From Bacillota bacterium (GTDB lineage Bacteria > Bacillota_A > Clostridia > Lachnospirales > Lachnospiraceae), in NCBI GenBank assembly GCA_023443925.1, contig JAEZSL010000155.1, positions 1 to 9,108 of the forward strand: 9,108 nt of DNA, in the 5' to 3' direction. The translations under genes were made by a program, and so were the position numbers. This document shows, one piece after another, positions 6,295-9,108 of the stretch. The notes under the pieces were generated by a model. The model saw nothing but the letters and a program-made list of their open reading frames with translations. It searched no databases and was not told where the DNA came from. Within the stretch, counting starts at the first letter, position 1; each line of letters opens with the position of its first letter.

Positions 6295-6972
6295 ATGGAA
6301 GATAAGCATTTACCTGAGATTGACGGTAATCTTAGAAAACATATGGTTCGTGTGCCCCAGGTAATTGAACAGGCAAGCGGCATCCGTATCTTTGGTAAAT
6401 TAATAAAGTCTCTGGTTTTTACAACAGATGTGGCAATCATACGCAATTGTAATGCCAATGCAGTGATTGCAGTATATCCTTTTACGCCTCAGCCCATTAT
6501 ATCCCATGCTATTATCAGTTGTTCCGATGTCCCGGTGTTCTGCGGCGTGGGAGGAGGAACCACCACCGGCCCCCGGGTCCTTAATCTGGCGGAGGATGCC
6601 GAGTTTCAGGGAGCGGTTGGAGTTGTATTAAATGCACCTACTCCCAATGAAACCATAGAATATTTAAAACAGAAAATAGATATACCGGTAGTTATTACCG
6701 TTGTTTCGGAAAAAACAGATATTAAAAGCAGACTGGAGGCAGGAGCAGACATTATCAATGTGTCAGGAGCCTCCAAAACCGTTGAGATCGTAAGGGAGAT
6801 TCGCAGGGAATTTCCCAAAGTGCCCATTATCGCTACAGGCGGTCCCAGGGAGGAGAGTATATTAAGCACCATTGAAGCCGGTGCCAACGCGATAACTTAT
6901 ACGCCGCCTACCAACGGAGAGATATTTAAAGGTTTAATGAATAAATACCGCAGTGAGGAAAATATTATATAA
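6295..6972 (+). CDS. Conserved TIM-barrel protein of unknown function
   Basis: A 225-residue soluble, probably cytoplasmic protein. I do not know its reaction; close relatives in clostridial genomes are, from memory, often labelled only as hydrolase. Eight hydrophobic strand-like segments can be picked out: about 40-49, 56-62, 79-86, 107-113, 130-137, 152-157, 177-181 and 198-202. They alternate with helical stretches, as expected of a complete beta/alpha barrel. Conserved-looking loops sit at strand ends: CGVGGGTTTGPR (83-94), LNAPTPNET (112-120), NVSGASK (155-161), IIATGGP (178-184) and AGANAITYTPPT (195-206). The ATGGP and AGANAI segments resemble the phosphate-binding end of barrels such as ThiG or IGPS, so a phosphorylated ligand is plausible. 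The start at 6295 has GGGAGG eight bases before it; the ATG at 6291 is out of frame and stops after four codons. It has its own promoter candidate and no clear terminator. Confidence 0.85.
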   Translation: MEDKHLPEIDGNLRKHMVRVPQVIEQASGIRIFGKLIKSLVFTTDVAIIRNCNANAVIAVYPFTPQPIISHAIISCSDVPVFCGVGGGTTTGPRVLNLAEDAEFQGAVGVVLNAPTPNETIEYLKQKIDIPVVITVVSEKTDIKSRLEAGADIINVSGASKTVEIVREIRREFPKVPIIATGGPREESILSTIEAGANAITYTPPTNGEIFKGLMNKYRSEENII

Positions 6973-7013
6973 CTAAGTGTAAATAACCGGTTTTGTTTTA
7001 TAATTATACTTAA

Positions 7014-7077
7014 CATTTGCGAAACTACATAAAGATTTAACCATATTATTGATTTCAGCTGTGGTGTTTCGCGAATG
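7014..7077 (+). promoter_or_regulatory. Long inverted repeat in the leader of the zinc-ribbon gene
   Basis: CATTTGCGAAAC (7014-7025) and GTTTCGCGAATG (7066-7077) pair over 12 positions, 11 Watson-Crick and one G-U in RNA, around a 40-base loop. It ends 31 bases before the start codon. A TATAAT (6999-7004) lies just upstream without a convincing -35. There is no U-tract, so this is more likely a structured leader or operator than a terminator. Confidence 0.5.
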
Positions 7078-7108
7078 AAGATGTAATGAGAAAAAAGAGA
7101 GGTTTGCC

Positions 7109-7339
7109 ATGTCCATATTCGATAAATTTAAAAAAAAGCTGTACGAGACCCCACCGATAAACACAACTCAGACACAACCGGAGCCTGAAAAAGAGGCGGC
7201 AGGGGAAGTGGAGTATGAGATTGTTGAAAAAGAAATCCTGCCAGAAAAGATGATATGCCCTGATTGCGGCGGCATAACCCTGGTAGGTCTTGAATTTTGT
7301 GATAAATGCGGGGGGGAACTCATAAGCCGGGATAATTGA
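7109..7339 (+). CDS. Small zinc-ribbon protein
   Basis: A 76-residue protein with no recognised named family. It opens with MSIFDKFKKKLYE, a short amphipathic basic segment of the kind that can lie on a membrane surface or bind a partner. A Pro/Glu-rich acidic linker follows (about 14-46). A C-terminal zinc ribbon carries C50-x2-C53 and C64-x2-C67 (CPDCGG ... CDKCGG). Proteins of this shape often serve as adaptors or nucleic-acid-binding accessories, but nothing here fixes a role. GAGAGG lies six bases before the ATG, so translation is well supported. It sits 136 bases after the TIM-barrel gene on the same strand; read-through from that gene or a promoter near 6999 are both possible. A weak stem (AGCCG 7325-7329 with CGGTT 7340-7344) followed by TTTTCT overlaps its stop codon and may end the transcript. 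Confidence 0.8.
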   Translation: MSIFDKFKKKLYETPPINTTQTQPEPEKEAAGEVEYEIVEKEILPEKMICPDCGGITLVGLEFCDKCGGELISRDN

Positions 7340-7350
7340 CGGTTTTTTCT
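7325..7350 (+). terminator. Weak terminator candidate overlapping the zinc-ribbon stop codon
   Basis: AGCCG (7325-7329) pairs with CGGTT (7340-7344) using one G-U pair, with a 10-base loop, and is followed by TTTTCT. The stem is short, so efficiency would be low. Confidence 0.3.
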
Positions 7351-7433
7351 AAAAGCATTTGTAATATCAAGGTATACCTGGATTTTGAAGGAGAAAAGGA
7401 CGGCTAACCATTAATTTACTGCGAAATTAGCAG
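7340..7433. other. Spacer before the livJ promoter, with two palindromic elements
   Basis: This is the first part of a 320-base gene-free stretch (7340-7659). It holds a perfect 10-bp palindrome AGGTATACCT (7370-7379), an orphan Shine-Dalgarno-like GAAGGAG (7386-7392) with no start codon in range, and a dyad TAATTT/AAATTA (7412-7417 and 7424-7429) directly upstream of the livJ -35 box. That dyad partly resembles the CodY box AATTTTCWGAAAATT but has about four mismatches or one extra base. Confidence 0.35.
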
Positions 7434-7462
7434 TTGACAAAATCAAGCTACAATAGTAATAT
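7434..7462 (+). promoter_or_regulatory. Promoter upstream of livJ
   Basis: A perfect TTGACA (7434-7439) and TAATAT (7457-7462) are 17 bases apart, so a transcript should start near 7469. The start falls at the foot of the hairpin at 7475-7507, so RNA from this promoter would carry the hairpin at its 5' end. Confidence 0.6.
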
Positions 7463-7474
7463 ATATGCAGAATA

Positions 7475-7516
7475 AAGGCGTTCAATAATGCTATGTTTGA
7501 ACGCCTTATTTTATAT
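7475..7516 (+). terminator. Terminator-like hairpin immediately after the livJ promoter
   Basis: AAGGCGTTCAA (7475-7485) and TTGAACGCCTT (7497-7507) form a perfect 11-bp stem with an 11-base loop, extended by three more pairs past a bulged A. The tail ATTTTATAT is T-rich but interrupted. It could terminate transcripts from the zinc-ribbon gene, or act as a promoter-proximal attenuator or 5' stabilising hairpin for livJ. Confidence 0.6.
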
Positions 7517-7540
7517 CTATTTTAAAAAATATTTATTCCA

Positions 7541-7570
7541 TAAGGGCAAGGGACGTGGCATATACCCTTA
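7541..7570 (+). promoter_or_regulatory. Second small hairpin in the livJ leader
   Basis: TAAGGG (7541-7546) and CCCTTA (7565-7570) form a 6-bp stem around an 18-base loop, about 90 bases before the livJ start. A second GGG in the loop (7550-7552) offers an alternative partner for CCC. I do not recognise it as a known riboswitch. Confidence 0.25.
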
Positions 7571-7659
7571 AACTTTAGTACATTAATATGCGATAAGTGG
7601 AAAGTGGTAAAACATATCAATTTCTTTGTGGAATAATAAAATTAAAGGGAGGTAACTTT

Positions 7660-8811
7660 ATGAAAAAAACGATGAAAAAAGTTTTAAGTTTAGGCCTTAT
7701 CGGTGTTATGGCAGTTGGTGCATTAGCAGGCTGCGGAAAGAAAGGTGCGGGAAGTTCCAGCGAATTTTTAATCGGCGGACTTGGGCCTTTAACCGGACCG
7801 GCAGCTTCTTACGGTGTATCTGTTAAGCAGGGCGCTGCTATTGCAATTGAAGAAATCACGAAAGCCGGCGGTGTTAAAGTCGGAGACTCCACATTACAGT
7901 TAAAATTAGACTTTGCTGATGATGAAGCATCCGGAGACACTGCCATGTCGGCATATAACAGCCTTATGGATAAAGGAATCCAGGCTTTACTTGGCACCGT
8001 AACCAGCGGCGCTGGTCTTGCTATTGCAGAGCAGACAGATGCGGATGGTATCTTCCAGATTACACCTTCTGGTTCCGCTGCGGATTTAACTGCTTATAAC
8101 AATGCCTTCCGTCTGTGCTTTACCGATCCGGTACAGGGTGTTACCATGGCACATTATGCGGTAGAAACCTTAGGCCTTACCAAGATCGCAGTTATTTACA
8201 ATAATGCAGATGAATACAGCACCGGTGTTATGCAGGCCTTCGTAGATGAAGCAGGCAAAATCGGCGGCGAAATCGTTGCCAGCGAAGCTTTCGTAACCGA
8301 TGCGGTAGACTTTACCACTCAGTTAACTACCATTAAAGGAACCGATGCACAGATTATCTTCGTGCCCGCTTACTATCAGGATGCAGCTTACATTACAACT
8401 CAGGCAGCAGAACTTGGAATGAGCCTTCCTTTTATCGGCTCTGACGGCTGGGATGGCGTACTTGCTAAAGTAGTTGATCCTAAGGTACTGGAAGGCGCAA
8501 CTTTCTTAAGTCCTTTCTTCGCAACGGATAAAGATCCTGCGATTCAGTCCTTTACGAAAGCTTATAATGAAAAGTACAGTTCCGTTCCGGATCAGTTTGC
8601 AGCTGACGGATATGATTCCGTTTATGTAATTAAGGCAGCTCTTGAAAAAGCAGCTTCTACAGACAGTGCAGACTTAATCAAAGCCATGACGGAAATCCAG
8701 GTGAAAGGGCTTACCGGTGATGTTACTTTTGATGCCAACGGTGAACCGACAAAAGGTGTTAAATTCGTTAAAATTGTTAACGGTGAATATACCGGTTTAG
8801 TTCAAGAATAA
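7660..8811 (+). CDS. livJ: Branched-chain amino acid ABC transporter substrate-binding lipoprotein (LivJ type)
   Basis: A 383-residue extracellular solute-binding protein of the type 1 periplasmic-binding fold that delivers ligand to a LivHM-type permease. A lipoprotein signal peptide is clear: MKKTMKKV, a hydrophobic core, and the lipobox ALAGC with acylated Cys25. The mature part begins with the family signature IGGLGPLTGPAASYG (38-52). It continues with QGAAIAIEEI (57-66), the TPSGSA ligand-loop region (135-140), AVIYNNADEYSTG (177-189) and the late SDGWDG (261-266). Length is typical. I start at the ATG at 7660 because GGGAGG lies seven bases upstream and the signal peptide begins there; an in-frame GTG at 7597 would add 21 residues that do not look like a signal peptide. 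The livH start downstream confirms the transporter operon. The exact ligand (Leu/Ile/Val or another small amino acid) is not determined by sequence. Confidence 0.95.
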   Translation: MKKTMKKVLSLGLIGVMAVGALAGCGKKGAGSSSEFLIGGLGPLTGPAASYGVSVKQGAAIAIEEITKAGGVKVGDSTLQLKLDFADDEASGDTAMSAYNSLMDKGIQALLGTVTSGAGLAIAEQTDADGIFQITPSGSAADLTAYNNAFRLCFTDPVQGVTMAHYAVETLGLTKIAVIYNNADEYSTGVMQAFVDEAGKIGGEIVASEAFVTDAVDFTTQLTTIKGTDAQIIFVPAYYQDAAYITTQAAELGMSLPFIGSDGWDGVLAKVVDPKVLEGATFLSPFFATDKDPAIQSFTKAYNEKYSSVPDQFAADGYDSVYVIKAALEKAASTDSADLIKAMTEIQVKGLTGDVTFDANGEPTKGVKFVKIVNGEYTGLVQE

Positions 8812-8861
8812 TATATTTTGATTTTCACATAATATTTATTCAGTCAGATTACTGGAATCTA

Positions 8862-8929
8862 ATGGGAACAAAAGGAAAATGAAAGATAGACTTTATACCT
8901 CTGTCAGTAATTCTTCCTTTTGTTCTTGT
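8862..8929 (+). promoter_or_regulatory. First intercistronic hairpin between livJ and livH
   Basis: GAACAAAAGGAA (8866-8877) and TTCCTTTTGTTC (8914-8925) are a perfect 12-bp inverted repeat with a 36-base loop. Outside it, one A-U pair and three G-U pairs (8862-8865 with 8926-8929) extend the RNA stem to 16. No U-tract follows. Such a hairpin downstream of a binding-protein gene commonly protects its mRNA from 3' exonucleases so that livJ is expressed above the permease genes. Confidence 0.6.
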
Positions 8930-8952
8930 AATTCATACAGGTTGAAAAGATA

Positions 8953-9019
8953 ACCTGAGCTTCTTCGCTTGGCGCAGAGCCGGAAGAGGATGTTCTGAGC
9001 TTAGCGAAGAATCTTAGGT
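8953..9019 (+). promoter_or_regulatory. Second intercistronic hairpin just before livH
   Basis: The 17-base arm at 8953-8969 (ACCTGAGCTTCTTCGCT) pairs with 9003-9019 (AGCGAAGAATCTTAGGT) through 16 pairs, including one G-U, and one C-U mismatch. The 33-base loop holds a small GGC/GCC stem (8971-8973 with 8979-8981) and a second copy of CTGAGCTT (8995-9002; first copy 8955-8962). It ends 28 bases before the livH start, close to the ribosome binding site but not covering it. Confidence 0.6.
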
Positions 9020-9047
9020 CTTAATAAGGAGAAAGAGGTGAAACTTA

Positions 9048-9108
9048 GTGGTAAGCATAATCGAACAATTAATTAACGGGTTACGTTCCGGAAGTATTTA
9101 TGCTTTAA
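9048..9108 (+). CDS. livH: Branched-chain amino acid ABC transporter permease LivH, N-terminus (partial)
   Basis: Twenty codons and one further base run to the window edge. With GTG read as Met, the product starts MVSIIEQLINGLRSGSIYAL, which matches the usual LivH opening (QLINGL.xGSIYAL). Permease subunits of this type carry multiple membrane helices and form the translocation channel with LivM. The GTG at 9048 is chosen because AGAGGTG ends seven bases before it and an in-frame TGA at 9039 rules out a longer form. The gene follows livJ by 236 bases, a long gap for one operon, filled by two stable hairpins. Confidence 0.88.
   Translation, partial: MVSIIEQLINGLRSGSIYAL

Noticed and set aside
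6291..6305. ATG at 6291 as start of the TIM-barrel gene or of a leader peptide
   Set aside because: It is out of frame with the gene and ends after four codons. The GGGAGG spacing better suits the ATG at 6295.
7541..7570. livJ leader hairpin considered as a riboswitch such as preQ1 or c-di-GMP
   Set aside because: Conserved core sequences of those classes are not present.
7597..7659. GTG at 7597 as the livJ start
   Set aside because: The ATG at 7660 has an ideal GGGAGG site and begins a textbook lipoprotein signal peptide; the extra 21 residues would spoil it.

Overview
The window looks like the chromosome of a low-GC anaerobic Firmicute, most likely a Lachnospiraceae/Clostridia member. The support is AT-rich intergenic DNA, strong GGAGG-type ribosome binding sites, a lipoprotein-type solute-binding protein with a Gram-positive lipobox, a membrane-anchored HtrA-type protease, and protein sequences that resemble clostridial homologues. 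The assignment rests on family resemblance recalled from memory, not on a search.

Layout. On the minus strand, at the left edge, are the first 40 codons of a membrane-anchored protein (1-120) and, upstream of it in the same direction, a complete polyprenyl-phosphate sugar-1-phosphate transferase (235-1653); together they look like part of a surface-polysaccharide operon. A 681-bp divergent intergenic region (1654-2334) follows. All remaining genes are on the plus strand: an HtrA-like serine protease with a long Asn/Gln-rich cytoplasmic N-terminus (2335-4257), a standalone and divergent ClpX-type AAA+ unfoldase (4720-6174), an uncharacterised TIM-barrel protein (6295-6972), a 76-residue zinc-ribbon protein (7109-7339), and the start of a branched-chain amino acid ABC transporter operon, with complete livJ (7660-8811) and the first 20 codons of livH (9048-9108).

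The genes do not form one pathway. Two concern protein quality control: HtrA outside the membrane and ClpX in the cytoplasm. One pair concerns envelope polysaccharide, and one operon concerns amino acid uptake. HtrA, ClpX, the TIM-barrel protein and LivJ each appear to have their own promoter. No promoter is clear for the zinc-ribbon gene.

The most interesting points are these. First, the ClpX homologue keeps the Walker, zinc-finger and ClpP-docking IGF motifs but has SKN where bacterial ClpX normally has the substrate-recognising RKH loop. It also has an N-terminal extension and no clpP neighbour. Second, the HtrA has a prion-like N/Q-rich tail built from 15-bp DNA repeats. Third, the intergenic regions are unusually rich in long inverted repeats: 13 bp after htrA, 12 bp before the zinc-ribbon gene, 11 bp just after the livJ promoter, and 16 bp and 17 bp in tandem between livJ and livH. 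No mobile elements, CRISPR arrays, tRNA or rRNA genes were seen.
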